Shown: positions 1 to 11,459 of the stretch, in pieces | Numbering within the stretch: the first letter of the stretch is position 1 | How the letters are laid out: every line of letters begins with the position of its first letter | Origin: Mesorhabditis belari | Lineage: Eukaryota; Nematoda; Chromadorea; Rhabditida; Rhabditidae | NCBI GenBank assembly: GCA_958450365.1 | Contig: CAUEEP010000886.1 | Location: 62,001 to 126,000, forward strand | DNA length: 64,000 bases | Direction: 5' to 3' | The notes under the pieces: generated by a model | Databases searched by the model: none | Told to the model about the DNA's origin: nothing | Seen by the model: the letters and a program-made list of their open reading frames with translations, nothing else | Translations under genes and position numbers: made by a program

Positions 1-159
1 TCCCTCATTTGCACCAAGGCATCAATGTGGGGAAGGGTTAGGATAGGGGAATTAACAAAGAAAGGGAAAAAGTAACACAATTGAAACACTTTGAGAATGA
101 AATTTCAAAGCTTCTTTCTTTTTTTCTATCTTCCCTCTTTCTCTTGACAAATCAAGGTA

Positions 160-228
160 CTGAATAGCTCAGTGGTTAGAGTAGGAAAGCCCGGAAAGCA
201 AGAGCAAGCAGGAAAGCATTCAATCCAT
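160..228 (+). other. tRNA-like sequence, family B, with AAGCA-rich insertion
   Basis: 'GAATAGCTCAGTGGTTAGAG' followed by repeated GGAAAGC/AGCAAG units and 'GCATTCAATCC'. Same head as 10247 and 38445. Confidence 0.45.
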
Positions 229-673
229 CTTCGAACATCTATATCTTTGCCAATTCCACTTCTTTAGTCTGCCAATTTCACAGAAGTATCTTTGAATATC
301 AAAATTGTGGAATAGCTCTTGTCAGCCTTGTCTTTGCCAGCCCATTGTCTCTATCAATTCTTAATAGTTTTAAAAGAAATGAATAACTTAAAACACTTGT
401 AAACATTAAAACATTAAATACTAAAAAAACGTTAAACATTAAAAAAAATACTTTTTGGAAACGTACCCAATGGATTTCGGGAGCTCTGATGAATCCCGAA
501 GGGGAGGAAGAGTGAAGAGAAAGGAAAAGGGGCGGGATTTCCCTTCAACACATTCTCTTTCTCATGCAATAGTGTTATATGCTAATTTGAAACATAGAAT
601 AAAGTACATTTGGCTTTTTGGGTAAAAGATTATCTATTTGAACTGTTTGAATCTAGTGAATAGTGAATAGTCA

Positions 674-872
674 CCAGAAACTTCCAGTCGCCATTGTTAC
701 TGTATCTTGCTGGGACTTGACAAGTATTGTTTTTCTAACACTCCCATAAATGCCAAAAAACTTTACTTCAAAGTACTTCAAAGTAAATTTCTTTGGCATT
801 TATGGGAGTGTTAGAAAAGGAATACTTGTCAAGTCTCAACACGATACAGTAACAATGGCGAGTGAAAGTTTT
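674..872. mobile_element. Fold-back element, arms of about 95 bp
   Basis: 'GACTTGACAAGTATT' ... 'CTAACACTCCCATAAATGCC' on the left is matched inverted on the right, with a loop near 775. No ORF. Confidence 0.75.
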
Positions 873-914
873 TAAACAGTAAGGTATAAGACCCTACCTT
901 GACGGCGACGGAAA

Positions 915-1003
915 ACGTGACGGTGTAGCTCATTGGTAGAGCTACGTGGTTGGGTGGTGGTCCGGTAGGCGAGATGTCGCGGGTTCGAATCCCGGCGCCG
1001 ACT
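915..1003 (+). other. tRNA-like sequence, family A (Thr-like)
   Basis: 'GGTGTAGCTCATTGGTAGAG', an enlarged middle ('GTGGTTGGGTGGTGGTCCGG'), then 'CGCGGGTTCGAATCCCGGCG'. Extra bases between D-arm and anticodon arm; not a functional fold. Confidence 0.5.
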
Positions 1004-1142
1004 ATATCTTACTCCAACAGGAACGGCTTGTTCAACTCAATCCATTATATAGCGCCTCCAAAAGTGATGAGTAATGAGATATGATCTGTCTAAAATGATC
1101 GGGACTTTTGAAAGTGATCTTTTTTAGGGCACGAGAGGATAG

Positions 1143-1408
1143 CTGGAGGCGATTTTCCGATGGACAACCGTTGACCTCTCAAAGAAAAAATCGAAAGATT
1201 GGAAAAGTGGAAAAGCAAAAGGGAAAAATGGAAAGTAAGGGTTGAAAGATTGAAAAAATAACGTATCAAATGGTACAAAAGAAGTGCACAAAGTTTGATT
1301 TGCTAATTTTACTCCTTAATTTCCATTTTTCCCTTTTGCTTTTCCACTTTTCCAATATTTCCATTTTTTTCTTTGAGAGGTCAACGGTTGTCCATCGGAA
1401 AATCGCTA
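1143..1408. repeat. Inverted repeat with a partial direct repeat
   Basis: Left arm 1143-1225 ('GACCTCTCAAAGAAAAAATC' region) and right arm 1318-1408. The stretch ending 'GTGCACAAAGTTTGATTTGC' occurs twice (about 1262-1305 and 1407-1458). Confidence 0.65.
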
Positions 1409-1945
1409 ATAACTTATCAAATGGTTCCAATGAAGTGCACAAAGTTTGATTTGCTAATACTAGTCATCCCAGAATACTTTGTCTGGTTGTAGTGGGCTTT
1501 CTATGCAATGAACCCAGTTAGTTTTAGTCTCTAGTTAGTTCTAGTTTGTTCTAGTTTGTCCTGGCATAGAAAACTCACATGAAACTTGCGAATATTTAGT
1601 CAAATTCATATAGAAAATATCGATTTTGTGCAAAAGAACAGTTCTCGAAGAATCGAAGGCGTTGAAGTGTCAAAAAAAAAGAAAAGAGGTAGATTAAACA
1701 ATCAATCTTCTTCTCATTCTTTTCTTTATTCTTTTCTCGACGTTTTTCCCATAAGTAAGTCTCAAATCGATGATCTCTCATTGCGTGAATCGTTATGCAA
1801 AGTGGGCGATGACGCAATGAAAAATGAGAAAGGAAAAAGAAATGGAGAAAGCGATTGTTGATGGATCGGCTTTTGTATCGAATTGAGATCAAATTTTAGC
1901 TTAAAATTTAGCAAAATCATTCTCCTTATATTCCCAGCTGAACTA

Positions 1946-2466
1946 TTGGGTTGGTGAATTAAAAACTGCGGGACTTTGAACTAAAATTTATTGAACATAA
2001 AACCATGAATTCATTCCAAATAATTATTATTGACGACTTCTGCCCATTTTACAGGCAATTTGCGGATTCCTCTTTCGTAGTAGGATTTTGGTTTGTGTGT
2101 GAGACAAGTGTGAGACTCAAAAATGGAGGACTGGAGATGTCCCAGTTTGAGCATTTGAGCACTTTCTTCAAAAGAAACCCATTTTGGTGTCAATAGAAAA
2201 GTTGTAGAGAATCAAAAATGAAGCTTATAGCCAAATTTCCAAAAAGATACACTTAGTAGTTTCGCTTAAAAGGCAAGTTTTGTGAAAATTCGTAAATTTC
2301 TCATTTCTTGAAAACCAGCTTTTGAATTGTTCTGAAAATTTGGATATAAGCTTGATTTTTGATTCTCTACAACTTTTCCATTGACACCAAAATGGGTTTC
2401 TTTAGAAGAAAGTGCTTGAACTGTCACATATGACAATAGCCCACAGTTTTCAATTCACCAACCCAA
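1946..2466 (-). mobile_element. Mariner-derived element with TTGGGTTGGTGAATT ends
   Basis: Inverted termini 'TTGGGTTGGTGAATTAAAAA' and its complement, each flanked by TA. Near the left end the minus strand encodes a mariner transposase C-terminus (HKPKSYYERGIRKLPVKWAE). The centre is palindromic around 2160-2410 ('GAGCACTTTCTTCAAAAGAA' and its inverse). Non-autonomous. Confidence 0.72.
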
Positions 2467-2469
2467 TAG

Positions 2470-3920
2470 TTTCAGCTCATTTTCGGATCATTTCACGCGT
2501 CGATCTCAATCGACAATATTGAAAGGTTTGAGTGAAAGAATGAGAAGAAAAGGAATTGAGAATGGCCCTTCACAGTTCATTCTTCAATCCCTTCTTTTCA
2601 TTCCTTCAATTTCATTCTTTCTTTTCCTCAATGATCCCCAATGGATTGCCCCCATTCAGAGGCTATTCTCATCCATCTTTTTCCTCTCGACATACTTTCC
2701 GAGCTCGTTTCGAATTTGTAATTGTCAACAACAATTTGCTGACTTATTGAACTTTAAAGTACGTGAGTTTATTCGTAAAAACAATGATTTTGGAGATGAA
2801 AAAAGGAGAAAAAGGACAAATTTAGGTGACAATCTCATCTTTTGAGATGATAAAGGAGTCGAAATGTTAGAAATCTCACAAAAATCGAATCCCTTTAGAT
2901 CAATCATATAAAGTTTTTTTTGATTAGATTAAACAGCTGAATTTATTCAGTAGCATTTCTCAAATCTTCATTCAATACTGGGGTACAATCTGCGGAATGC
3001 AATAAATGATTGTAAATGATTGTTTCTTTTCCCCATTGAGGGCAATAATTTAAGCCAGATGAGGCCAAAATTAGAGAGAAATTTGAATCCTTTATGCATT
3101 TTTGAAAATCAAAATGAATTCCTCGAGAGAAAAGAAATGAAATGAATTCCTCCAGGATAATTGAATCGAAGAAAAACTGGTGAAACAGATGAAACAGATG
3201 GTTACAAATAAATGTGTTAATCTGACAATGAGCCGCAAATAACTTTCACACACTCAATTATCGCTTAGTCTATAGGAGAAAAGTGTGTCAAAATGACGGG
3301 GTAATGGAAGTCCTTTTTAGCATTATTAAATGCAAATCGAATCTACAATAATAGAGAAATATTAATGTGTATAAGGATAAGTTTGTTAGAATTAAAATAC
3401 AGCCGACCTCTTGCTTTTCTTGGAAACTTGATTAACTCAAAAAAAATCGCCAAATCATAGCTAAATCATAGCCAAATTATGACCAAAAAAGCTGAAATTT
3501 TTAAACTAAACTGAATATAATTGTGTAGTTAAAAGCAAAAATGGTACCCGGATCGTGTAGGCTGTAGATAGGCGTGCTTTCGACTGTGCCACGATGACAG
3601 AACGTCTGAACAGCAAAAAAAACCACCGGAAAAACCCGTGAGTCGGATTTTTCGGGTATAAGAATGAACGGTTACTTAAGATTTTCTAATGTTAAATGCA
3701 AATGAAATCTAGTAGAAAGCCAGTTCGATCTATTAGAAAGCCAAAGCTGGTTTTAAGGTGGGGTTTTTTCGGTCGAATGTTTTGTCACCGTGACACAGTT
3801 CAAAGAGCAATTCTCTACGACCCAAACGATCCGAGTTCCCCCCCCGTAGTGCCAATTTTGAATTTTTAGCTTTTTGATTTAAAGAATTTAGATTCGAATT
3901 CAAATTTAGCATGCTTTACT
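2470..3920. other. No gene seen
   Basis: AT-rich DNA. An ORF over 2519-2845 has no coding signs. A G/C-richer patch at 3540-3840 contains 'GTGCCACGATGACAG' and related stretches without a clear structure. Confidence 0.4.
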
Positions 3921-4142
3921 TACCGTATTTTCTCTAACAGTAGTGCACCCCGGCGAGCCGAGTTGGTGACTATTTTACGGTTTCCAAGCTTTTGCAGAAG
4001 CTCAACACTCAAATCCCCCACAAGATCTGATCGTCAGCTATATTTTCCGACCCCACATCGATAGGTTCTGATAAGCGGTTCTCGAGATTTCGACGAATTT
4101 AGGCGACGCTCACGGTGCACTACTATTAGAGAAAATACGGTA
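3921..4142. mobile_element. CCGTA-end fold-back element, subfamily 1
   Basis: Ends 'TACCGTATTTTCTCTAACAG' and 'CTATTAGAGAAAATACGGTA' with 'TAGTGCACC' inside each end. Shares its interior ('CCCACATCGATAGGTTCTGA') with 21933-22154. Confidence 0.82.
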
Positions 4143-4535
4143 ACTGGAAATCTCATTGTGATCAAGCAATCGCAAATCGCATCTTTAGGATAATAAAGTT
4201 TGTAATTTTGTTTTCATTGATCGAATTTCCTTTTTTATGTCAAAATCTTACAATCTATTGTCATCGAAAAAGAGCACCAAACGATCAGAAATCGATCATA
4301 AATCTTCCCGGCATTTTCTCTTAAGGGATTAGTGCTATTTTGCGGATTTCTCGACAATGGTCATAAATTGAGATTTGTATGAAATAAAATTGCAAAAATG
4401 TTCGAATGATCACTAAAATCGATTTAGAACAGTTTTGTTTCAGATTTTGATTCTACAAGAAGATTCTACAAGACAAGAAGAGCTATCAGATAGAGCTAAA
4501 GTTGGTATTTTGGTTGGTAAGTAGTAAAATAAGAA

Positions 4536-4660
4536 AGGAATACTTTAAGAAAGGAATACTTTAAAAAGGAATACCTTAAAAAGGAATACTTTAAGAAAGG
4601 AATACTTTAAAAAAGGAATACTTTAAAAAGGAATACCTTAAAAAGGAATACTTCTAAAGT
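4536..4660. repeat. Minisatellite, about 17-bp units
   Basis: About seven units of 'AAAGGAATACTTTAA' type. Confidence 0.8.
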
Positions 4661-4892
4661 GTTCTCAGTTTCGAGTAGCTTTGAATGAATGAACCCAGCT
4701 GGACACAAATGAGGCCTCAAAATTGGATGGTGAAAGTGGATTTGGAAAGAGAAATCGAAAAGTGGAAACATTGATTCACAGTTGATTTATTCTAGAATAT
4801 CAATCGTAACAGAGTTTATGATTTCAAAAATCTGAATCTTTTGACAAAATCCGGGTTTTTTCATTGTGAAAAGTTATCATTTAAATATTTAA

Positions 4893-4965
4893 TAGCCGTC
4901 GTAGCCAACCGGATAGGAGTCTTGTCTCCTAGTCGGGGGTTAAGGGTTCGATCCCGGCGGCTAGA
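4893..4965 (+). other. tRNA-like sequence
   Basis: 'TAGCCGTCGTAGCCAACCGG' to 'AAGGGTTCGATCCCGGCGGC' TAG. The ends TAGCCGT and GCGGCTA can pair over 7 bp, better than most copies here, but the T-loop is one base short. Possibly a recent pseudogene. Confidence 0.5.
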
Positions 4966-5104
4966 AAGATTAGTTCTTTTTCCCATTATTATGGGTTTTT
5001 TCTTAACAACATTTAGGCAATAGGGGTAACTAGGGGTAAAAATCTCCTCCGTTGTGTTGTAAATCATTATTCGTGTCGAATATTTATTCGACACGAATAC
5101 CATA

Positions 5105-5337
5105 CACTACTGGACAATGAAATATGATATTTGAAAAATGTTCATCACTTTCGCGCGTCTGTAACTCCCTTGTCTTTACCGTTTTTTTAAATATTAATAT
5201 TACCATTGTGTAGCCCTTGAAAAGAGCTTTCAGAAAATGCATAACACTAATAGTTTAAACGCAAAGACAAGGGAGTTACAGACGCGCGAAAGTGACGATC
5301 GTTTTTCAAATATCATATTTCATTTTCCTGTACTGTA
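5105..5337. mobile_element. Fold-back family G (TACTGGACAATGAAATAT), copy 1
   Basis: Arms carry 'CACTTTCGCGCGTCTGTAAC' and 'GTTACAGACGCGCGAAAGTG'; centre 'GAAAAGAGCTTTCAGAAAAT'. Confidence 0.8.
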
Positions 5338-5464
5338 TACCCTTTGAAAAAAAGCTAAATTGAATGAAACAATGTCTGAATCTGAAAGAGCCCAAGGTTT
5401 GTTTTTGATGATTTTTATTGTAAAACTATGTTGGCCAAGGCCAAGTTGGCCATTTTTGTGGCTA

Positions 5465-5698
5465 CAGTACTGGACAATGAAATATCATATTTGAAAAACG
5501 ATCGTCACTTTCGCGCGCGCTGAAATGCGTCAAAAAATACGGTATTTCTAAATATTAATATTACCATTGTGTAGTCCTTGAAAAGAGCTTTCAGAAAATG
5601 TATAACACTAATAGTTTAAACTCAAAGACAAGGGAGTTACAGACGCGCGAAAGTGACGATCTTTTTTCAAATATCATATTTCATTGTCCAGTACTGTA
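5465..5698. mobile_element. Fold-back family G, copy 2
   Basis: Same architecture as 5105-5337, about 130 bp away, same orientation. The left inner arm has diverged ('CGCGCGCTGAAATGCG'). Confidence 0.8.
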
Positions 5699-6399
5699 CA
5701 TTTACAAAACGCAAAGCCAATTCGTTTCCTAACAAATAACAGACTTTCAAATCAAAAATTTCGAAATAAATTTCATAATAAAGCTTTCAAAAATCTAAAC
5801 CAACTATAGAAATGAATCTGGAGCACTTGTCGAGCAATTCTTAACCTTAAAAATATGCATCTGTTTGAGTAAAGAAGCCCCACCGAGTCATAATTTATTT
5901 ATGGTTTGGTTATGGCTCTTCTTTTTAACTGTAGTCCTGTCTGAATCCTCTTTCCTCTACCAATTTTCCCTAATTTTCCCATACAATAACAGCACAAAGA
6001 AACGCGCAAAAAGCCATGAAAACTGAAGGGAAAAAGACACCGCCGAGGTCGTTAATTGGCCCCGAAAGACAATAACCGATCGGAACGGTAAAAAGAAGAA
6101 AAAAAAAAGGGATAGGCAATCAGAATGATCATTATTTTGAAGAAAGAACCGATCTACCGATGAATATTCAAGTATTGTGCAGTAATTTGGATTCGATTCA
6201 TCGGATTCGATTCAAAAATGGAGATCAATTGAAGATTGCTTGTAAATTCGATTGTAATACACGAAAGCTTTGAAAGTTTTGATTTTTCTTGATTATATTC
6301 TCAGTAAAGTGTAACGCAAGATTGATTTCTTCAATCGAATATAATCGTATTCAAAAGTTTGAAGAGATTTTCATCGATTTGCAATTTATTAACCAATAA

Positions 6400-6775
6400 T
6401 CTAGCTACCGGGATTGAACCCTTGAACCCGGGATTGACCTTCTAACCAAGATACAGGGCCCTTACCAAGATACAGGGCCCTTACCAAGACACAGGGCCTT
6501 TACCAAGATACAGGGCCCTTACCAAGATAAAGGGTCCTTATCAAGATACAGGGCCCTTACCAAGATACAGGGTCCTTGCCAAGATACAGGGTCCTTGCCA
6601 AGATACTGGGCCCTTACCAAGATACAGGGCTCTTACCAAGATACAGGGCCCTTACCAAGATACTGGGCACTTATCAAGATACTGGGCCCTTACCAAGACA
6701 CAGGGCCCTTACCAAGACACAGGGCCCTTACCAAGATACAGGGCTCTTAGCCAGTCGGCCATGTTAGAAGTCTAG
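6400..6775 (-). repeat. tRNA-like sequence with 16 x 19-bp internal amplification
   Basis: Minus strand: 'GGCCGACTGGCTAAGAGC' then sixteen units of about 19 bp ('AGGGCCCTGTATCTTGGTA', 6450-6753), then 'AGAAGGTCAATCCCGGGTTC' and 'CAAGGGTTCAATCCCGGTAG'. Its head and tail match the copy at 6842-6921, where the unit is present once. Confidence 0.82.
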
Positions 6776-6841
6776 ATCTGAACTGCTTCCGATTGGGTTG
6801 GAATCTCTTAAGCCCGGAATTCATCCGCGGAAACAAGGCGT

Positions 6842-6921
6842 CTTGGCCGACTGGCTAAGAGCCCTGTTTCTTGGTCGAAAGGTCAATCCAGAGCTCAAGG
6901 GTTCAATCCCGGCTGCTAGAT
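6842..6921 (+). other. tRNA-like sequence, family C, unexpanded
   Basis: 'TTGGCCGACTGGCTAAGAGC' then 'CCTGTTTCTTGGTCGAAAGG', then 'CAAGGGTTCAATCCCGGCTG'. It is the unamplified sister of the inverted, amplified copy at 6400-6775. Confidence 0.65.
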
Positions 6922-7080
6922 TATTCGTTTTATTTTTCAGATATTAGTTTTTTAATTTTCTACATTTTTGTACAACATTATTTATGTGAATAAATCTATT
7001 TAAAAACCCAAATAGAGTAAAAATTAGCTAAGAAATTAAGCCAAGATCAAAAGTATGCTAATTTCCAGCTGGGGGATTTA

Positions 7081-7398
7081 GAAAAGGCGATTATTTTGGT
7101 TAATGATAGTCGATGAAAGAATCGGACGGTTGTTTTGAAGAAAGAGAGATGTATTTGGTTTAAAGTTTCCTTTATATGAAGGAATTATTTCCCCACAAAG
7201 ATCTTTAGTGTCTTTAGTGCGATTATTTTGGTTAATGATAGTCGATGAAAGAATCGAATGATTGTTTAGAAGAAAGAGAGATGTATTTGGTTTAAAGTTT
7301 CCTTTATATGAAGGAATTATTTCCCCTAAAAGATCTTTAGTGTCTTCGTCCTGTCTTCTTAATGTCGATTCGCTCGTTTTTGAGCCTAAATGCAAATT
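7081..7398 (-). CDS. Exon-like ORF made of two 44-residue repeats
   Basis: The minus-strand frame stays open through a tandem duplication of about 130 bp. Each unit reads DTKDLLGEIIPSYKGNFKPN then TSLFLLNNHSILSSTIINQN with few changes. A possible acceptor 'GCATTTAG' lies at the upstream side (about 7390); there is no in-frame ATG at the start. An open frame through both units, with mostly conservative differences, is compatible with coding, but the whole could equally be a non-coding duplication. Not recognised. Confidence 0.22.
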
Positions 7399-7754
7399 TG
7401 TTCGACCCTTTCTTGTGATTTGTGTATGTGGCTGAGTCGAAAGTGAGACACAGTGCTAATCGCCCCTTTCCCATTGCTCTTTTCAATCTTGCTGACACAC
7501 TCACAGGTCAATGATACCCTCGAGAAATGAGGAATGAAATATTGAAGATAAAAATAATGTTATTTTAAGGGAAATCGACTCAAGTCCTTGATTAGAGTTC
7601 AGAGAAAATAGGAACTAAAACAGTGCAATGTGATTTGAGCTCTCTTCTCTTGCTTTTCTCTGCACTTTATACTCTAATCAAGTTCTATTTCATATATTTT
7701 AAAAAGCTACATGAAAAGTTATCAATAATATAATCTCTAGACAAAGTTTTGAAC

Positions 7755-7958
7755 CTTCAAAGCAAGCCAGCTTCAAAGCAAGCAAGCAAGCTTCAAAGCA
7801 AGCAAGCCTCAAAGCAAGCAAGCTTCAAAGCAAGCAAGCTCCAAAGCAAGCAAGCTTCAAAGCAAGCAAGCAAGCTTCAAAGCAAGCAAGCCTCAAAGCA
7901 AGCAAGCTTCAAAGCAAGCAAGCTCCAAAGCAAGCAAGCTTCAAAGCAAGCTACTCAT
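7755..7958. repeat. Minisatellite on CTTCAAAGCAAGCAAG
   Basis: About 12 units of 16-20 bp, arranged as a higher-order repeat of about 100 bp present twice. Confidence 0.85.
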
Positions 7959-8289
7959 TCAAAATGCCAGAGCGAAGCCGAGAAATCTTAAAACAAAAAC
8001 AAGAACTGAATACAGGAGATAAAACTGGGCAAATCAATTTAGTTCTTTATGATTTTCCCAAGTGACACAAATAAATTTCAGTCGGAATATCGAATAATCG
8101 AGCAAAAGATGTCCCCTAGCCTCTCCTCTTTTCCCCCATAAAAACAGTTCATTGCCTGTTCACGATATGCACATTTTCTCGATTTCCCCTAACAACGAAC
8201 ACACTTTTTCGCGCGGACGAAGTGGAAAAAAACAAGAGAAATCTCGTGAAAATCGGGGATTTCTGACTGAGAAATGCGCATTTCATTGC

Positions 8290-8360
8290 TGGGAATTGGA
8301 GGAAGAGGAAGGGGAAGAGGAAGGGTAAGAGGAAGAGGAAGAGAAAGAGAAAGAGGAAAA
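8290..8360. repeat. AG-rich simple repeat
   Basis: GGAAGAGGAAG-type tract; source of a spurious minus-strand ORF. Confidence 0.8.
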
Positions 8361-8767
8361 ATAGAAAGCAAGGTCTCGGATATTTCGATGACTTTCGACT
8401 TAGTTCTAGAATTATTGTTAGATTAATATTCTAGTGATTTGCGATCGAAATGTTTCTCTATTAGTTCGTGAACTCAATGCTGATCAATAATGCGATAATG
8501 TTCATTAGCTATATCACGGGATAATGTTCGGATCCGGAAGACTTGTAAACAGAAGGCCTTGTACCAGAGCCCTATGCCAGATGGCGAGCGATTGTGCGCT
8601 CGCACAAAGAATAACTAAGTCGTTTACATTTTTCTGCTTTGTGGAAAAAGTATTCCGCTGTAAAGCTTAAATCTCGGGTTTTCGGGATCGGGAAATCGAT
8701 TGAAACTATTCATTTTATTGATTTATTCGAGCTATTCTATTCATTATCAATCTTTTCTTGGACTATA

Positions 8768-9053
8768 TACCGTATTTCTTCGAATAGAAGACCGGGTAAA
8801 GAGTATGATCGCGTACTCCTGCGTAGCAGCCCTTTTTAAAATTTCTTTTCTGCATAAAAGCTTTCAATCAAGTGCTATAGGGCTGGAAAATGACTCAAAA
8901 ATACCACATGAGCTAACAGATTTTTGAGCCATTTTCCAGCTCTATAGCACTTGATTGAAAGCTTTTATGCAGAAAAGAAATTTTAAAAGGGCTGCTACGC
9001 AGGAGTACGCGATCATACTCTTTACCCGGTCTTCTATTCGAAGAAATACGGTA
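8768..9053. mobile_element. CCGTA-end fold-back element, near-perfect 115-bp arms
   Basis: 'TACCGTATTTCTTCGAATAG' to about 8885 is matched almost perfectly inverted by 8930-9053. The loop is about 45 bp and carries 'CATGAGCTAACAGATTTTTG'. Recent by arm identity. Confidence 0.85.
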
Positions 9054-9834
9054 GATTTATGAATTGGATTTGTGCTAAACTTACTACAAAACTAACTATC
9101 ATACATAAAAATAAGGTAAAAATTCGGCTGAACGGCTGGAAAAGCTAAAAAGCAGAGAAAATTGTCAAAAATGCACTTAATAAAGAGACAATGTCTTTAA
9201 AAATAAAAGAATTATTTGATCAAAGTGGGAAGGTTTTGATGTGTGACGGTCAAGTGGTTCTTTTAGAATGAAAGGCGGGATGTTTGTGTGAAAGAACCGC
9301 CCCAATCTCTTTCCTTTCGAAGCATGTGCCGATCAACACACAGAGAACCACTCAATATATTCTTCTATCTGCCTATTCTTTATCCAAAACACTTGCCCAT
9401 CCTTGGATCAAGGTCTTCGGGTGGTCTTTTCTTCAAGGATTGGATACTTAGATCTCGTAATGCTTTGGCAAACAATTGCTGGCAGAAAAGCAGTGGTTCG
9501 TCAATAGATTCAATGGCTTTGATTTTTGCAATATGATAACTGATAACTTTTCACAATATAAACCTAAAAAAACCTGAAAAACAGATTAGAAAAAGGATCT
9601 TAGCTTTAGCCAAAATGAGTAGTAAGAAAATTTTGGCCCTATGGCCACTTATGCTCTACTTGAACCAATTTCTCGTGAAAATATTTGCAAGAGTGGATCG
9701 AGTGGGTAGAGGGGAATGAAAAAGAGGAGAATTCGATGAATTCGATGAATTGAAATGAATTGAAATGAATTGTTTCCCTTTTTCCATCGAATTCCCCACG
9801 TTGCGTGTGCGGGAGATTTGAGGAGATCTTTGAG
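9054..9834. other. No gene seen
   Basis: Short ORFs only. 9240-9530 is somewhat G/C-richer and could hold an old exon, but no family sequence or splice pair was found. Short ATTCGATGAATT repeat at 9735-9765. Confidence 0.35.
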
Positions 9835-10063
9835 GACAATCATTGCTTGCTAATGAATAAAGATTGAAAGATGATCGTTAAGGACAATCATTGCTTGCTA
9901 ATGAATAAAGATTAGAAGATGATCGTTGGGGACAATCATTGCTTGCCAATGAATAAAGATTGGAAGATGATCGTTAAGGACAATCATTGCCTAGTAATGA
10001 ATAAAGATTAGAAGATGATCGTTAAGGACAATCATTGCTTGCTAATTAATAAAGATTGAAATT
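9835..10063. repeat. Minisatellite, 48-bp unit, about 4.8 copies
   Basis: Unit begins 'GACAATCATTGCTTGCTAAT' and ends 'GATGATCGTTAAG'. Copies are over 90% alike by eye. Confidence 0.85.
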
Positions 10064-10246
10064 GGGCAAAGCAAGGCCGAAAGTCAGGCCTAGAATGACC
10101 CAAAAGAATTATCGCTAAGCCGACCCTGTGAAATACAAAACTTTTACCGATGTTACCTCTTCCTTTCATCCTCCCCCTTGTCTTGAAAAAATGACTGGCC
10201 GACAAATCTAGGTCATGAAGTCTTCCCTCTTTCTCTTAGCAAGTTA

Positions 10247-10502
10247 AGACACCGGATAGCTCAATGGTTAAAGCATTGCCTGAAAAGCAAGGGTTCAATC
10301 GAGGATCGAGGTTCAATCCCGTGAATCTACTTCACTCCGGGATCTACTCCGGGATCTACTCCGGGAATATACCTCACTTCGGGATCTACTCCGGGAATCT
10401 ACTTCACTCCGGGATCTACTCCTGGAATCTACTTCACTCCGAGATCTACTCCGGGAATCTACTTCCCTCCGGGATCTACCCCGGGAATCTACTTCACGCC
10501 TT
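10247..10502 (+). repeat. tRNA-like head (family B) with amplified 30-bp tail
   Basis: 'CCGGATAGCTCAATGGTTAA', loop CTGAAAA, 'AGGTTCAATCCCGTGAATCT', then about six units of 30 bp built on 'CTCCGGGATCTACTCCGGGA' up to 10500. The unit begins inside the tail that follows the T-arm-like sequence. Confidence 0.65.
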
Positions 10503-11459
10503 TATGTATAAAGTGAAGGAATTAGCAAAGAAAAGTAGCAATGAAAAGCCTTGACTTCTTTGAAATCTGTACATTAACCTTTGTGGTTTCAAAATCAAAT
10601 CCAAATTCATTCCCAGTAATAGCAGATGTCCTTTCTGAAAGTCCTATGTCAAAAGGTCAATGCAATCACTTGTTTGAAAATGAATCGGAGAAAAGAAAAG
10701 AGAAAAGATCAAATTGATTGACATGAAATGGTCAAAAGGTGACTCAATTGAATAGCCATCAAATAGAAAATAGCCAAAACGAAAATTGGTATTGTGAAAT
10801 GTTTTGGAAATGAAAATCTTTGGCAACAGCCGTACAGGACAAGTTGAATAGCTGAATAGTTGAATTGTTAAACCAAAATGAAGAAAACTAAATGACAATT
10901 TCTATAATAATAAATAATTCAAAGCTTTTGGAGTAAAGTTTTCAGTGAGAAGATAAAGAGAAAAGATGAAAATCGAGCTCTCGGATGGATGAGGAAATTA
11001 CTGTCAATGGATAAAGAAGAGAAAAGAAGAGAAACCTTATGGCTGGGTGAACAGAAAAGGGAAAAGGGCTAATACATGAACATCCTCAATACAGGGCCAG
11101 GTGTGTCTGGGAATGGGACCATCTATGAAGGATGAGTGAAGAGGAAAAAGAGAAAAGAAAAGAGTCGACAGCCGACGATGGATTGACTGTGTTGGGTGAG
11201 AGGGGTGATTGATGGATTAAATCGTCGAAACATCTGACTATCAGAACAATACGAATCGTCCATAAGTGGTGAAAAGGTTAGGAAAGAAACAGATTTGGCT
11301 TGTTCACTTGTTTTCAGCTTCTCAATCTCTCCACTCAAACTCTTGAACGATTATCGGCTGTGGATACATCAAAATCAATTCAAAAATTCAATTTTACAGT
11401 ACCAAGTAACCTAATCAATTGAATTTTAGAGTAACAAATAAGAATTTGAAGTAACAAGT

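Noticed and set aside
6576..6767. ORF with LGPYQDTG repeats
   Set aside because: It is the 19-bp unit inside the amplified tRNA-like element.
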